A stretch of DNA of 64,000 nt from Bacteroides sp. (GTDB lineage Bacteria; Bacteroidota; Bacteroidia; Bacteroidales; Bacteroidaceae). The stretch is taken from positions 310,001-374,000 of the forward strand of contig JALCME010000001.1 in NCBI GenBank assembly GCA_022648295.1, read 5' to 3'. A program made the translations under genes and the position numbers. Of this stretch, positions 1-9,722 are shown piece by piece. The stretch's first letter is position 1. Each line of letters opens with the position of its first letter. The notes under the pieces are model-generated. The model did not search any database. It was not told the origin of the DNA and saw only the letters and a program-made list of their open reading frames with translations.

Positions 1-753
1 AAAGCTAAAAGCCAAGGCGGAGAAACCATAATGCTGCTGTACAATAAACGGAGAAGAAGCTATGTTGGCAAAAAGTATACCCTGGGCAAAAGCCAGTTGC
101 AACACGTAGGCCACGTAGCGCCCATTACAAAGCACGATTTTAAAACTCTTAAATGTGTCTGCCCATTTGGACGTAAGTCGCCGTTCAACAGGAAGAGACT
201 CATTAAGATACATACTGGCAGCCAAAAGAATAACACCCAGCACAAGCAGAATGCCAAATATTCCCTGCCAACCGATCAAATCGGTAAAGACGCCCCCTAT
301 CACCGGTGCAGCTACGGGAGCTATGCCATTGATAGCACCAATAACCGCCAGCATATTGGCGAGACCCCTTCCCGAAAACTTATCCGTAGCTATGGAACGG
401 GAAATAACAATGCCACCTGCACCGGCAATGCCTTGCACCAGACGGAAAGCCACAAATAATTGAATATTAGTAGACAGCATGCAACAAATAGTAGACAGGA
501 TAAACAACCACATAGAAACAAGCAAAGGAAGACGCCTGCCATAACGATCACTCAAGGGACCGAAGAAAATCTGTCCCACCGCCAAACCGATCATACTGGT
601 AGTCAACCCCAGTTGCACCATAGAGGACGTGGTGGCAAAATAATCGCTCATAGACGGTAAAGTGGGTAAATACATATCCGTAACAAACGGACCAAAAGCG
701 GATAACATCCCTAAAAGGATAAGCAGAAATAGTTTTGAATTGTATCTTTTCAT
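1..753 (-). CDS. Bcr/CflA-type MFS drug-resistance transporter, C-terminus cut by window edge
   Basis: The reverse strand reads open from an ATG at 753 to the left edge, giving 251 residues without a stop, so the C-terminal third or more is missing. The product starts MKRYNSKLFLLILLGML. It carries the typical N-terminal MFS pattern of this family: a first helix followed by FVTDMYLPTLPSM, the loop GPLSDRYGRRLPLL between helices 2 and 3, and FRLVQGIAGAGG in helix 4. The known role of Bcr/CflA proteins is proton-driven export of drugs or small metabolites across the inner membrane; the substrate here cannot be read. It faces away from the sigma-factor gene at 1146, so it belongs to another transcription unit. 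Confidence 0.88.
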   Translation of the reverse strand, partial: MKRYNSKLFLLILLGMLSAFGPFVTDMYLPTLPSMSDYFATTSSMVQLGLTTSMIGLAVGQIFFGPLSDRYGRRLPLLVSMWLFILSTICCMLSTNIQLFVAFRLVQGIAGAGGIVISRSIATDKFSGRGLANMLAVIGAINGIAPVAAPVIGGVFTDLIGWQGIFGILLVLGVILLAASMYLNESLPVERRLTSKWADTFKSFKIVLCNGRYVAYVLQLAFAQGILFANIASSPFIVQQHYGFSALAFSF

Positions 754-1145
754 CTTAAAAATGCTTTATTGTAAAGCAGTGATGCAAAAGTACTCAGAAA
801 TTGCAATATTCACAAATCTCCTGTACGAACAAGAAAACAGATCCTAAACATCCATAAACATAGACCGCATGAATAACGCTGAGAAAATGATGATCCCGAT
901 ATAACTTCACTTCAGAGACATCCTTTACAGGTCTGCCTTAATCAACGAGTCCTTTTCGCATAGTTATAAATAGCCTCTCAATTGGAAAAACATATTTGCC
1001 TCAATCTTCTATAATATTATGAGGCCTTTTCGTATATTTACAGCCAAGTCATTTATGCCAAATAATTTATTAAGATAATTAATAAACAATATACTTACAT
1101 TTTTATTAAATATTTTCATATCATACTGATAGGGTAATAGTGAAC
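754..1145. other. AT-rich divergent intergenic region
   Basis: This 392-bp gap separates the leftward MFS gene from the rightward sigma-factor gene and must hold both promoters. I see no convincing small gene in it. The only structure is a short inverted repeat, GCCTCA at 998-1003 and TGAGGC at 1020-1025, with CTTTT after it. It could be a weak rightward terminator, but no upstream rightward gene needs one. The last 100 bp before the sigma gene are very AT-rich and lack a clear TAnnTTTG box. Confidence 0.5.
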
Positions 1146-1694
1146 ATGATAAAATACTTATTATATCAAAAAGAGTTCGATAAGATATTTACCGAGAATT
1201 ATTCTCGCCTCTACATGTATGCTCTTCACCTTACCAATGATTCGGAGACTAGTCGTGACATTGTCAGTGATGTTTTGAGTCATCTCTGGGAAAATATACG
1301 AACAATAGACAAAGAGACCGTGCACGCATATCTGACTACGGCTGTACGAAATAAATGCATCGATCATTTAAGACACCAAATTGTGATTAACAATTATTTT
1401 GAAACTTACCTTCAGGAAGCGGAACAGTTCTACACTGATTATCCAAAGGAAATGGAAAATGAACATTTGGTTAAAGAAATGTTAGAGGAACTCCCTCCCG
1501 TCACACGCCATATTTTAGAGGAATGTTACCTCTACCAAAATAAATATAGTGAAGTAGCTGAAAAAATGAATATCAACCCTAATACTGTTAAAAAGCATAT
1601 ATCCAAGGCCTTAAAAATACTCAGAGAAAAATTTAATAGTGAAAATAAGCTAACAGATATACCCAAAAAAGATACTAAAACGTATAATAAATAA
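1146..1694 (+). CDS. RNA polymerase sigma-70 factor, ECF subfamily (FecI-like)
   Basis: About 182 residues. Region 2 lies near residues 10-80 (FTENYSRLYMYALHLTNDSETSRDIVSDVLSHLW, then VRNKCIDHLR). Region 4 lies near 115-165, with a helix-turn-helix (YSEVAEKMNINPNTVKKHISKALK). The ATG at 1146 is preferred; an in-frame GTG at 1140 would add two residues. The gene sits 9 bp upstream of a FecR-type anti-sigma gene and a SusC whose N-terminus has an STN domain. This is the standard arrangement for trans-envelope signalling: ligand binding by SusC is relayed through FecR to release the sigma factor, which then activates the susC operon. The ligand is unknown. Confidence 0.93.
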   Translation: MIKYLLYQKEFDKIFTENYSRLYMYALHLTNDSETSRDIVSDVLSHLWENIRTIDKETVHAYLTTAVRNKCIDHLRHQIVINNYFETYLQEAEQFYTDYPKEMENEHLVKEMLEELPPVTRHILEECYLYQNKYSEVAEKMNINPNTVKKHISKALKILREKFNSENKLTDIPKKDTKTYNK

Positions 1695-1703
1695 AAAGGG
1701 AAT

Positions 1704-2795
1704 ATGGCAGAAGATAAATATATAGACAATAATCAAGATAAACGTACGGACAGTACAGAAGATTTTGACATGTTTCCTGAGAAGGTAGCCATACGACATT
1801 ATTTACTAAAAGAATCTGTAAGAGAACCCAACGTTGAAGTCGAACTGAAACGATTCCATCAGAACCATAATTCTAAGTATTCCCGTAAAAGCACAATAGC
1901 TATTAGTGCACTATTAGGAGCTGCTGCCACTCTATTGCTTGTTTTTCTTATTCAAAAGCTATGGGTCAATGAAGTTCAAGAAACACCTGTCACTGTGTTT
2001 TTAGCTAACCGGACGAATGAAGAAGTTACACTTCAAAATAGTAACGGTGATGTATTGTCATTAGGGAATGTCGGTGACACTTTATTGCAGAATTATGGTG
2101 CAAAAATAAATAGCGTTTCGAAAACATTATTATACCAAACTGGCCTCAAAAAAAGCAGCTCAATGCAAACCCTGACCACACCACGAAAAAAAGACTTTAA
2201 AGTAATACTATCAGATGGTACACAAGTATGGCTTAATGCTGAAAGCCAAATGTCATACTTATCCTCTTTTGAAGATAACCAACGCGTAGTTTATCTCCGG
2301 GGAGAAGCCTATTTTAAAGTCAGTCCAGACAAGAAACGTCCGTTCATAGTTAAAACGGAAAACATACAGACTCTCGTATTAGGTACAGAGTTTAATCTGC
2401 GCAACTATTCGGCGACAGATATTCACATAACTTTGGTACATGGAGCCTTAAAGGTAAGCAACCATCGTGGAGAAAACCCTGTGAATATAAAACCTGGACA
2501 AGATGCCTTCTTAAAGCCAGATGGTAGTTTTGCTGTAAAAGGGGTGGAATTGGAAGCTTATACAGAATGGAAAGACGGTTACTTCTACTTCGATAACAAA
2601 CCCTTAATAGAAGTTATGCAAGATATAGGACGTTGGTACGACGTGGATATTATCTTTGAACATCAACATAACATAAACTCAAAAGTACACTTTGTAGCCA
2701 ACAGAAAAGGCACATTGTATGATGTAATTGATCTCTTAAATAGTTTACACATTGTTAAAGCTTCATTAAAAGACAAAAAAGTAGTAATTGAATAG
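1704..2795 (+). CDS. FecR-family anti-sigma factor
   Basis: A 363-residue inner-membrane protein. The N-terminal ~60 residues are cytoplasmic and charged. They are followed by one hydrophobic segment at about residues 62-86 (AISALLGAAATLLLVFLIQ) and a periplasmic part. The FecR core is visible around residues 165-260 (VILSDGTQVWLNAESQMSY, then VYLRGEAYFKV and FIVKT, and VLGTEFNLRNY). A DUF4974-type C-terminal domain follows (FDNKPLIEVMQDIGRWYDVDIIF). The family role is to hold the partner ECF sigma factor inactive until the cognate TonB-dependent receptor signals through its STN domain. It lies between that sigma gene and the STN-bearing SusC, so the partners are almost certainly its direct neighbours. 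Confidence 0.94.
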   Translation: MAEDKYIDNNQDKRTDSTEDFDMFPEKVAIRHYLLKESVREPNVEVELKRFHQNHNSKYSRKSTIAISALLGAAATLLLVFLIQKLWVNEVQETPVTVFLANRTNEEVTLQNSNGDVLSLGNVGDTLLQNYGAKINSVSKTLLYQTGLKKSSSMQTLTTPRKKDFKVILSDGTQVWLNAESQMSYLSSFEDNQRVVYLRGEAYFKVSPDKKRPFIVKTENIQTLVLGTEFNLRNYSATDIHITLVHGALKVSNHRGENPVNIKPGQDAFLKPDGSFAVKGVELEAYTEWKDGYFYFDNKPLIEVMQDIGRWYDVDIIFEHQHNINSKVHFVANRKGTLYDVIDLLNSLHIVKASLKDKKVVIE

Positions 2796-2864
2796 CCTTT
2801 CTTCCCTTTTTTCTCCTTTTTCCTTTTTTTTTCTTTCATATCGTACCCGATTTCAGGAATAAGA

Positions 2865-2885
2865 CGTATTTATTAATATAATACG
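2865..2885 (+). promoter_or_regulatory. Imperfect palindrome in the susC leader
   Basis: CGTATT (2865-2870) and AATACG (2880-2885) form six-base inverted arms around an A/T-only centre, about 50 bp before the susC start and just after a long pyrimidine tract (2797-2840). The position would suit a site used by the adjacent ECF sigma factor or a protein-binding site. There is no second copy in the window to support it. Confidence 0.25.
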
Positions 2886-2936
2886 AATTATAACCTACAT
2901 CATAATATGTATTTATTAATAAAACAAAGTAAAAAG

Positions 2937-5900
2937 ATGAGAAATCGCCTTATTCTATTATGCTTTTCTTTGCTGCTTGCCTCCCAAATCACTTTATCGG
3001 GGCAGACAAAGAGGGAAAAAACGATCAGTTTATCGTTTCACAACGAACCACTATCCAGTGCCTTTAAGAAGATAGAAAAAGCTTCAGGGTACAAAATTCT
3101 ATTTGCTTATGATGACGTAAGATCATTCACCACGACATGTACTATAGAGAATAGCACAGCTCCTAATGCTGTAGCACAGGTCATAGGCAAATATCCGCTA
3201 AACTTCACCGTCAAAGATGAATTTATAAGCATTGTCTCCCGCAAGCAGCCTACAATGAACCAGACTTCGAATCAGCAGCGTACTATAACAGGAATGGTTG
3301 TTGATGAGAAAAAACAGCCGTTGATAGGTGTTTCCATAACAATGCCTGGAAACAATACTGTAGGAACAATATCCGATGAAAATGGGCATTTCTCCATAAA
3401 CCTGCCAAACAATGTAAACACACTAAAGTTATCCTACATAGGGATGAAATCACAGATAGTAACCATTAATCGCAAGAATCTGATAATTGTAATGGAAGAA
3501 GACATGAACCAATTAGATGATGTAATAGTAACTGGTTACCAGACAATCTCCAAAGAACGTGCCACCGGTTCATTCGTCAAAGTATCAGAAACCGAACTAG
3601 AAAAAAAACGTTTAAGCAGTATCTCAACCCTTCTAGAGGGAGAAGTCTCGGGATACACAGATGGACTAATTCGTGGAGTAAGCAGTATGAAAGGAGAAAC
3701 CGCCCCACTTTATGTCATTGATGGCTTTCCTGTGGAAGACCAAACAATGGATTACCAAGGAGTAGTTTCAAATAAAGTTCCTCAACTAAATATGGAAGAC
3801 ATAGAAAGCTTCACAGTGCTAAAAGACGCAGCGGCAGCTTCCATTTATGGTGCACGGGCAGCAAATGGGGTTATTGTCATTACAACTAAAAAACGTGCAC
3901 GAAGTGAGAAAGCCGAAATTTCATTCTCAGCAGTAGCTACTTGGTCACCCTATAAATATTATACGGGGAACTTGCTTAATTCCTCAGAACTTATAAATCT
4001 AGAGCAAGAATGGGCCTTGACAAACAAGCTTTTTCAGGGAACAGGAGCTTCAGAATATGCCAAGTCTTCTTTAAAGTATATAGCCTACCAAAGCGCTGGC
4101 ATACGGTCAATACTTAATTACTATGCAGGAAACACTACTGAGAGCGAAATGGAGGCAAACTTGTCCAGACTATCTGGAAAAGGTCACAATTACTACAAAC
4201 AAATAGAGAAATATGCCAAAACAGACCCTCTTTATCAACAATATAACATGAATATCACCAAGACAACCGATGCCAACAGTTTCAAAGTGTCCATTACCTA
4301 CAATAAAAACCAATACGAAGATAAATACACTAAAGACCAATCAATTGGAATAAACTTATCAAATATTACCAAAATAAAGAAATGGCTTTCTCTGGAAGTT
4401 GGAGCATATATGAATTTTAAAGGCGAGAAACAGCAGACTTACAGTGTTACATCGCCAGGATACTCCATTTTTCCATATGACAATCTTGTAAACGACGATG
4501 GTTCCAATTACACCGCACCTTCCAGCTTATTCATTAACCAAAATAGTTTAGGGATAATTAATGATTATGGATTATATAATCTTGATATAACTCCAATGGA
4601 CGAACTGAACAGAAATATTGCCAAAACAAACTCTATGAATCTACGTTCCTATGCACGCTTAAATTTCACGCTCCTACCGGTCTTGAAATATGCAGCATCC
4701 TTTCAGTACGAAAGGGGCACTTCTAATTATAAGCAGATCAAGAATAAAGAGTCTTATGCCGTTCGAAGTACAGTTAACAATTTTGCCACTAAGCTGACAG
4801 ATACATCAGTTACATATAACATTCCTTATGGAGATATGCTAGTGCAACGTGACCAATATAGAGGTTCATACAACTTCCGACAACAACTAGACTACAGCCA
4901 AACATTCGCCGGAGTACATAATGTTACTGCCATTCTAGGGACAGAGACCCGTCAAAATAAGATAACAATGCATAAGCACAACGAATATGGTTACGACGAT
5001 CAACAGCTCTCATACACTAAAATAAATGAGAGTGCACTATCAAATGTCACAGGCGTTTTAGGCTCTTCATCGTTAGGAAACACATCGGGATACTATGAAA
5101 ATTTGAATAGATATGTCTCCTTTTACGGTAATGGAGCTTATACATGGAATGATAAATATAGCTTTACAGCAAGCCTCCGGTGGGATCGCTCTAATTTGTG
5201 GGGTACAAGCTCCAAATACCAGAGTAAACCGATATGGTCTACCGGATTGGGGTGGATAGCCAGCCACGAAGAATTTATCAAAGCTATCAAATGGATCAAC
5301 TTCCTGAAGGTCAGATTATCTCGTGGCATTACGGGTAACATCAATCCGCAATATTCTCCATATACTGTAGCAACATACAGCCAAAATACGAATGTTGGCG
5401 GAACATATGGCTATGTTAGTACACGCCCCAATAAGAACTTATCGTGGGAAAAAACCACAGTAACCAATCTTGGTATCGACTTTGCCATATTAAATAGCAG
5501 AGTATGTGGAACTATAGAATATTATAACAGATATGGTGAACGGTTACTTGCCTCAACAATGGGGGTTCCTACTGAAGGATATGGATATACAACCTATGCC
5601 CTGAATAATGGTAAAATGCGTAACCGTGGTATAGACATTAGCCTGACCGGAGATATTATAACTACCCGGAATTTCAAATGGGAAGCTAAAGCTACATTCA
5701 ATTATAATAAAAATAAAATAACATATGTAAATGTAAAAGCCCCCGTTTACTATCTACAGCTTGATTATCCCGACGCATACCCTATAATAGGAAACTCTTA
5801 CAAAGAATTGTATGCTTATGATTGGGCAGGATTATCCAGTGAAGGATTACCACAAGTATTTGATGAAAACGGAAAGAAAACCAGCATACAACCTACAACA

Positions 5901-6440
5901 TTAGCGGCTATTAAGAGCTATGGATCATCCACTCCCGTGTATAGTGGTTCATTGGGAAGCACTTTCAGTTACAAGGCTTTCGACCTGTCATTCCAATTCG
6001 TGTACAGAGGAGGTTATAAAATGCGCTCTTCAAACATGCCTTTCCTTAATTATAGATATGTATCCGGCATTGGCTATGTATCTGATTTCTCAAATCTAAA
6101 TGGTGACATTGCTAATCGCTGGAGACAATCTGGAGACGAGGCAAAAACAAATATTCCACGTGCTACTTTTACTGAAGCAGGTTACCCATTGACTACACTA
6201 TATTCGGTATATTATTATTCAAGTGTAAACATCCTGAAAGCTGATAATTTACGCCTTACAAATGTAGCACTCAGTTATCGGTTACCGATGGATATTTGCA
6301 GGAAGTTTACCTGCAAGGGGCTGCGTATACAAGCTAATATTGAAAATCCCTACATGTGGGCCAAAAGCAAACAAGCCAAATATCAATTAGGAGGCTATAT
6401 TTCGCCTAACTATGTACTGGGTATTTACTTGGATTTCTAA
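2937..6440 (+). CDS. SusC/RagA-type TonB-dependent transporter with N-terminal STN signalling domain
   Basis: An outer-membrane beta-barrel of 1167 residues from the ATG at 2937, which gives a clean signal peptide (MRNRLILLCFSLLLASQ). An upstream in-frame ATG at 2907 would add ten residues. Domains in order: an STN domain in the first ~85 mature residues (SLSFHNEPLSSAFKKIE to LNFTVKDEFISIV); a carboxypeptidase-regulatory-like repeat (ITGMVVDEKKQPLIGVSITM); the TonB plug (VIVTGYQTISKERATGS, then PLYVIDGFPVED and DAAAASIYGARAANGVI); and a long barrel ending in YLDF. The STN domain links it to the FecI/FecR pair upstream. With the SusD 26 bp downstream it forms the ligand-uptake complex. No carbohydrate enzyme is nearby, so a peptide, cofactor or small-glycan ligand is equally possible. 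Confidence 0.96.
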   Translation: MRNRLILLCFSLLLASQITLSGQTKREKTISLSFHNEPLSSAFKKIEKASGYKILFAYDDVRSFTTTCTIENSTAPNAVAQVIGKYPLNFTVKDEFISIVSRKQPTMNQTSNQQRTITGMVVDEKKQPLIGVSITMPGNNTVGTISDENGHFSINLPNNVNTLKLSYIGMKSQIVTINRKNLIIVMEEDMNQLDDVIVTGYQTISKERATGSFVKVSETELEKKRLSSISTLLEGEVSGYTDGLIRGVSSMKGETAPLYVIDGFPVEDQTMDYQGVVSNKVPQLNMEDIESFTVLKDAAAASIYGARAANGVIVITTKKRARSEKAEISFSAVATWSPYKYYTGNLLNSSELINLEQEWALTNKLFQGTGASEYAKSSLKYIAYQSAGIRSILNYYAGNTTESEMEANLSRLSGKGHNYYKQIEKYAKTDPLYQQYNMNITKTTDANSFKVSITYNKNQYEDKYTKDQSIGINLSNITKIKKWLSLEVGAYMNFKGEKQQTYSVTSPGYSIFPYDNLVNDDGSNYTAPSSLFINQNSLGIINDYGLYNLDITPMDELNRNIAKTNSMNLRSYARLNFTLLPVLKYAASFQYERGTSNYKQIKNKESYAVRSTVNNFATKLTDTSVTYNIPYGDMLVQRDQYRGSYNFRQQLDYSQTFAGVHNVTAILGTETRQNKITMHKHNEYGYDDQQLSYTKINESALSNVTGVLGSSSLGNTSGYYENLNRYVSFYGNGAYTWNDKYSFTASLRWDRSNLWGTSSKYQSKPIWSTGLGWIASHEEFIKAIKWINFLKVRLSRGITGNINPQYSPYTVATYSQNTNVGGTYGYVSTRPNKNLSWEKTTVTNLGIDFAILNSRVCGTIEYYNRYGERLLASTMGVPTEGYGYTTYALNNGKMRNRGIDISLTGDIITTRNFKWEAKATFNYNKNKITYVNVKAPVYYLQLDYPDAYPIIGNSYKELYAYDWAGLSSEGLPQVFDENGKKTSIQPTTLAAIKSYGSSTPVYSGSLGSTFSYKAFDLSFQFVYRGGYKMRSSNMPFLNYRYVSGIGYVSDFSNLNGDIANRWRQSGDEAKTNIPRATFTEAGYPLTTLYSVYYYSSVNILKADNLRLTNVALSYRLPMDICRKFTCKGLRIQANIENPYMWAKSKQAKYQLGGYISPNYVLGIYLDF

Positions 6441-6466
6441 AGAGAAAACTTACAATATACAAAAAT

Positions 6467-7879
6467 ATGAAGAAAATTATTTATTATATACTTCTTTGCG
6501 GCATATATGCCAATATAATAACACTCAGCTCGTGCAACGGCTACTTGAATGAAGAACCAAAAGGGAAAAAGATTCCATCTACTCTGGTTGATTATGAAGC
6601 TATGCTACGCTATGAATATGGTGGTCATAGGATGAATGTCATGCAAGCATTACATCTACTTAATGATCGCTTTGTCTCAACAAGTAGCTTGGGTAACTAC
6701 CCTCTGTATAAAGCAAATTATAACTGGGAAGAAGAAACTGACCGGACTCAATGGAATAACTCAGACGAAACTACATATTACAATGGATATGAAGCTATAG
6801 GCTTGTGCAATCTGGTCATAGATAATGCGCTTACTGCAAAAGAAGCAACCGACGCGGAACGTCACTTGGTTTATGATTATGCGAGAGTGTTGAGAGCTAT
6901 GCATTATTTTCAAGTTGTCAACTATTACGCAGACACCTACACTTCTTCTACAGCCGAGAGCAAGCTTAGCGTACCCCTGATTACCAGTTCCGACGAAGGA
7001 GCCTCCTATAAGCAAGTGAGTATTCAAGAAATATATGATTTCATGATAAAAGAAGTGACCGAATCCTTGTCAGACCTACCGGACATGGGGGCAACGATTC
7101 TGCACCCTGGTAAGGGAGCGGCCTATGCATTCCTCGCACGACTTTATCTACAGATGCAAGATTATACCAATGCGCTCAGTTATGCAGAAAAAGCATTAAC
7201 GGTCAATAATCAACTATATGATTGGACGGTATATTATAACGAAAACATAGGAGAAATAGCAAAACCTGATTCGTATAACGCCACAGCATCCCCAATGGGG
7301 TTTACTTTTATAGAAAACTATAACTACAATCACGGAGCAACATATTACGCTACACGCGGTGAAAGCATGCCTCAACATCGCGGAGAAGAATATGAAACGG
7401 GGGATGCTTTTTTCCTCTCAAATTGGAAACTGAGGACTGCCTCAGGAGATACTTACTATTATGCCACCACCACAGGATTTTTCAACTATGGTGGAATGCG
7501 GACCGTAGAAATGTATTTCATCAAAGCAGAATGTCTTGCGAGGAACAATAATATCAAAGGCGCAATGGACATATTGAATGAAGTACGTATAAAACGTATT
7601 CTCCCTGCATACTACCATCCTCTTACAGCAACTACGACAGCAGAAGCGATCGGTTATATACGGCAAGCCAAAGATAATGCAATGATCATGTCAATTGTTC
7701 CCTTTGGAGATGCACGCAGATATAATGCGGAAGGTACTTATACAAAAACACTCAGTAAAGTTGTCAGCGGAAAGACATTGACTTTATCACCGACATCCCA
7801 CTTATGGACTATGCCTTTCCCACTAGGGGCAATAGAGAATTCGGGCAATGGTACGATCACACAGAATGTCTCAAAATAA
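6467..7879 (+). CDS. SusD/RagB-family surface lipoprotein
   Basis: 470 residues with a lipoprotein signal ending at LSSC, followed by NGYLNEEPKG, a typical mature SusD start. TPR-like pieces are visible (VYDYARVLRAMHYFQVVNYYAD, AYAFLARLYLQMQDYTNALSYAEKAL), and the C-terminal part has the MYFIKAECLARNNNIKGAMDILNEVR motif. Its known role is to cap the SusC barrel and bind the incoming ligand. It is somewhat shorter than most glycan-type SusD proteins. That length, and the lack of neighbouring glycosidases, weakens any claim that the ligand is a polysaccharide. Confidence 0.95.
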   Translation: MKKIIYYILLCGIYANIITLSSCNGYLNEEPKGKKIPSTLVDYEAMLRYEYGGHRMNVMQALHLLNDRFVSTSSLGNYPLYKANYNWEEETDRTQWNNSDETTYYNGYEAIGLCNLVIDNALTAKEATDAERHLVYDYARVLRAMHYFQVVNYYADTYTSSTAESKLSVPLITSSDEGASYKQVSIQEIYDFMIKEVTESLSDLPDMGATILHPGKGAAYAFLARLYLQMQDYTNALSYAEKALTVNNQLYDWTVYYNENIGEIAKPDSYNATASPMGFTFIENYNYNHGATYYATRGESMPQHRGEEYETGDAFFLSNWKLRTASGDTYYYATTTGFFNYGGMRTVEMYFIKAECLARNNNIKGAMDILNEVRIKRILPAYYHPLTATTTAEAIGYIRQAKDNAMIMSIVPFGDARRYNAEGTYTKTLSKVVSGKTLTLSPTSHLWTMPFPLGAIENSGNGTITQNVSK

Positions 7880-7906
7880 TTATCTAATTAAAGAATAAAA
7901 TAAGAA

Positions 7907-9091
7907 ATGAAAAAATTAGTATTTACAGCACTTCTCTTTGCATTATCATTCACAGGAAGTGCAAATGCACAGAATTCATCCGATTCTATAAATATAACAG
8001 TTCATATCGCAGGATTAAGTGACGGCACGCAAGTGGAAATAGTGCAGGGAGCTACTCACAAAGATGAAAAAAAAATAGCTACTGCCACAATCAAAAATGG
8101 TAACGCACAATTGAGTATTCCAACAATAGGAGCACGCTTATATTACCTACTTATCACCGATACATACGGCGGATTAGATTTTATGGCCGACAAGGGTGAC
8201 CAAATTAATATATCCGCCATTGCCACCTCAACCCATTCACAAGATGGCAAATCCATTTATTCATTTTCCAAAGTACGGGTGGAAGGGAGTAAAACACATC
8301 AAGAATACCTACAAAAATATAGCGCAAGAAAAAAAGTTGAGGCTTGGTATGAAAATAACATAGACAAATACAAAGAAGTATCAGATCTCATCGGTAAGGC
8401 ACGCGCCGCCAAAGATACCGTGCTGATGAAAGAGATACAGGCATCACCCGAATACAAGGCACTTAACGACATGGAAACCAAATTCTATCACAAGATGGAA
8501 CATGTATGTGACAGCACCATCATGGCCAACAAAGATAGCTGGTGGGGACCTTTTCTCATGCTCCGCATGATGACCTATTTCACTCCCGAGCAATTGAACA
8601 CTTATAAGAGTTTCTCTGCTGAAGCACAAAACAGCTATTATGGAAAATTAGTCTATGATGAACTCTCTCCGGCCGTAGAGATAGGGCAAGAAGTACCAAT
8701 GTTTTCTTTAACAAAAACAGACGGTAGCAAGGTAAATGGGCTCTCTTATTTGAAAGGGAAAAAGTATATTCTACTCGATTTTTGGGCTAGTTGGTGCGGT
8801 CCCTGTCGTAAGGAAATTCCGAATTTGAAGAAATTGTATGAACTATATAAGGACAAAGGCTTTGAAATCATAAGTGTATCCATTGACCGTAAAGTACCTG
8901 ACTGGGAAAAAGCTTTAAAAGAAGAACAACTTCAATGGCCTAACTTCCGGGATGTAGATCATTCGGTAGCCGATCAATTTAAAATAAAAGCCATCCCTCA
9001 AATCTATTTAATTGACGGACAAGGAAAATTAGTAGCAGACCAACTTAGGGGGGAAGCTTTGGCTAATCAACTGGCAGAACTCTTTAAATAA
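7907..9091 (+). CDS. Secreted TlpA-like thioredoxin with DUF4369 N-terminal domain
   Basis: 394 residues with a cleavable signal (FALSFTGSANA). An N-terminal beta-rich DUF4369-type domain covers about residues 25-110. A helical linker follows, then an AhpC/TSA-TlpA domain from about residue 260 with the redox motif WASWCGPCRKEIP and a cis-proline segment (KAIPQIYLID). Such proteins work as extracytoplasmic thiol-disulfide reductases, sometimes for cytochrome maturation. In Bacteroides they often lie beside SusC/D pairs without a proven function. It is the last gene of the sigma-FecR-SusC-SusD unit, 27 bp after susD and just before a strong hairpin. Confidence 0.93.
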   Translation: MKKLVFTALLFALSFTGSANAQNSSDSINITVHIAGLSDGTQVEIVQGATHKDEKKIATATIKNGNAQLSIPTIGARLYYLLITDTYGGLDFMADKGDQINISAIATSTHSQDGKSIYSFSKVRVEGSKTHQEYLQKYSARKKVEAWYENNIDKYKEVSDLIGKARAAKDTVLMKEIQASPEYKALNDMETKFYHKMEHVCDSTIMANKDSWWGPFLMLRMMTYFTPEQLNTYKSFSAEAQNSYYGKLVYDELSPAVEIGQEVPMFSLTKTDGSKVNGLSYLKGKKYILLDFWASWCGPCRKEIPNLKKLYELYKDKGFEIISVSIDRKVPDWEKALKEEQLQWPNFRDVDHSVADQFKIKAIPQIYLIDGQGKLVADQLRGEALANQLAELFK

Positions 9092-9124
9092 AAGCATCAT
9101 TAACTCTTATATTTTTCTCTAGAA

Positions 9125-9160
9125 GATAGATCCTTTTACATAAATATAAAAGGATCTATC
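9125..9160 (+). terminator. Perfect 14-bp hairpin closing the SusCD-TlpA operon
   Basis: GATAGATCCTTTTA (9125-9138) pairs perfectly with TAAAAGGATCTATC (9147-9160) across an 8-base loop, 34 bp after the thioredoxin stop. There is no T-run after it on the plus strand, so it is not a textbook intrinsic terminator. Its position and perfect pairing still make transcript-end formation or stabilisation the likely role. Confidence 0.7.
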
Positions 9161-9193
9161 AATCGCTTCGTGGCTATTATTAATAAGCGGATT

Positions 9194-9575
9194 TATTCAT
9201 GCCCAGATACAAGATCCCGTAAAGTTAAAATCGAATTCAAAATACTATCCGAAAATGAAATGGAAAATGTATTCACGGCAACTGTATTGAGAACTTAACT
9301 CGTATAGGTTCACAAGCCATGCATGAAACCGACAAAATGATACTCAGCATAATGACCAATAAGAAATAAATTAAAGTTCCGCCGCAATAGAGAGAATATT
9401 TCGATTGATAAAATTACTAGATGGAAAAGGATTGAGGATAAAAAATATAATGGAAGAACTTGATTTAAAACATCGCCAAACATTACTTGAAAATTACATA
9501 AATCCGACATTCAACAATGGTTATATAGAACGGACATAACCAAGCTCTCTTAACAATATTAATTGGAATATAAAT
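9194..9575 (+). pseudogene. Decayed C-terminal remnant of an ATP-binding, RecG-like (AlbA_2/HATPase_c_4) protein
   Basis: There is no intact frame here. The stretch 9450-9539 reads MEELDLKHRQTLLENYINPT and then FNNGYIERT before a stop. It closely resembles the C-terminal winged-helix of Bacteroides ATP-binding proteins with a RecG/AlbA-like domain, whose usual pattern is ...LKHR.TF.ENYL.PAL..GYIE.TIPDKPNS. The codons after the stop (PSSLNN) loosely continue that pattern. A second short stretch at 9194-9298 (KIEFKILSENEMENVFTATV) resembles the strand region preceding that winged helix. Intervening frames are broken. This is recognition by eye and the parent gene is not in the window. Confidence 0.45.
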
Positions 9576-9722
9576 TGACAATAGAGAGAGTATGAACTAC
9601 AAAAAATGTAAAATTCAACAAGCTAAAGCAACAGTATAATAGTTGGAAGACTTAAAAGCATTACCCCACCCCAAAAGTGGTGTATTATTGTCCCATCACT
9701 TTTTCATTCAAGATATTTATTA

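Noticed and set aside
998..1025. GCCTCA...TGAGGC stem, found again with the same arms at 57524-57548.
   Set aside because: Six-base arms with different loops and contexts are too short to claim a shared repeat family from two copies.
9666..9682. CACC...GGTG short inverted repeat before aroA as a possible riboswitch or operator.
   Set aside because: The arms are four bases long, it lies upstream of the likely -7 box, and no riboswitch core is present.
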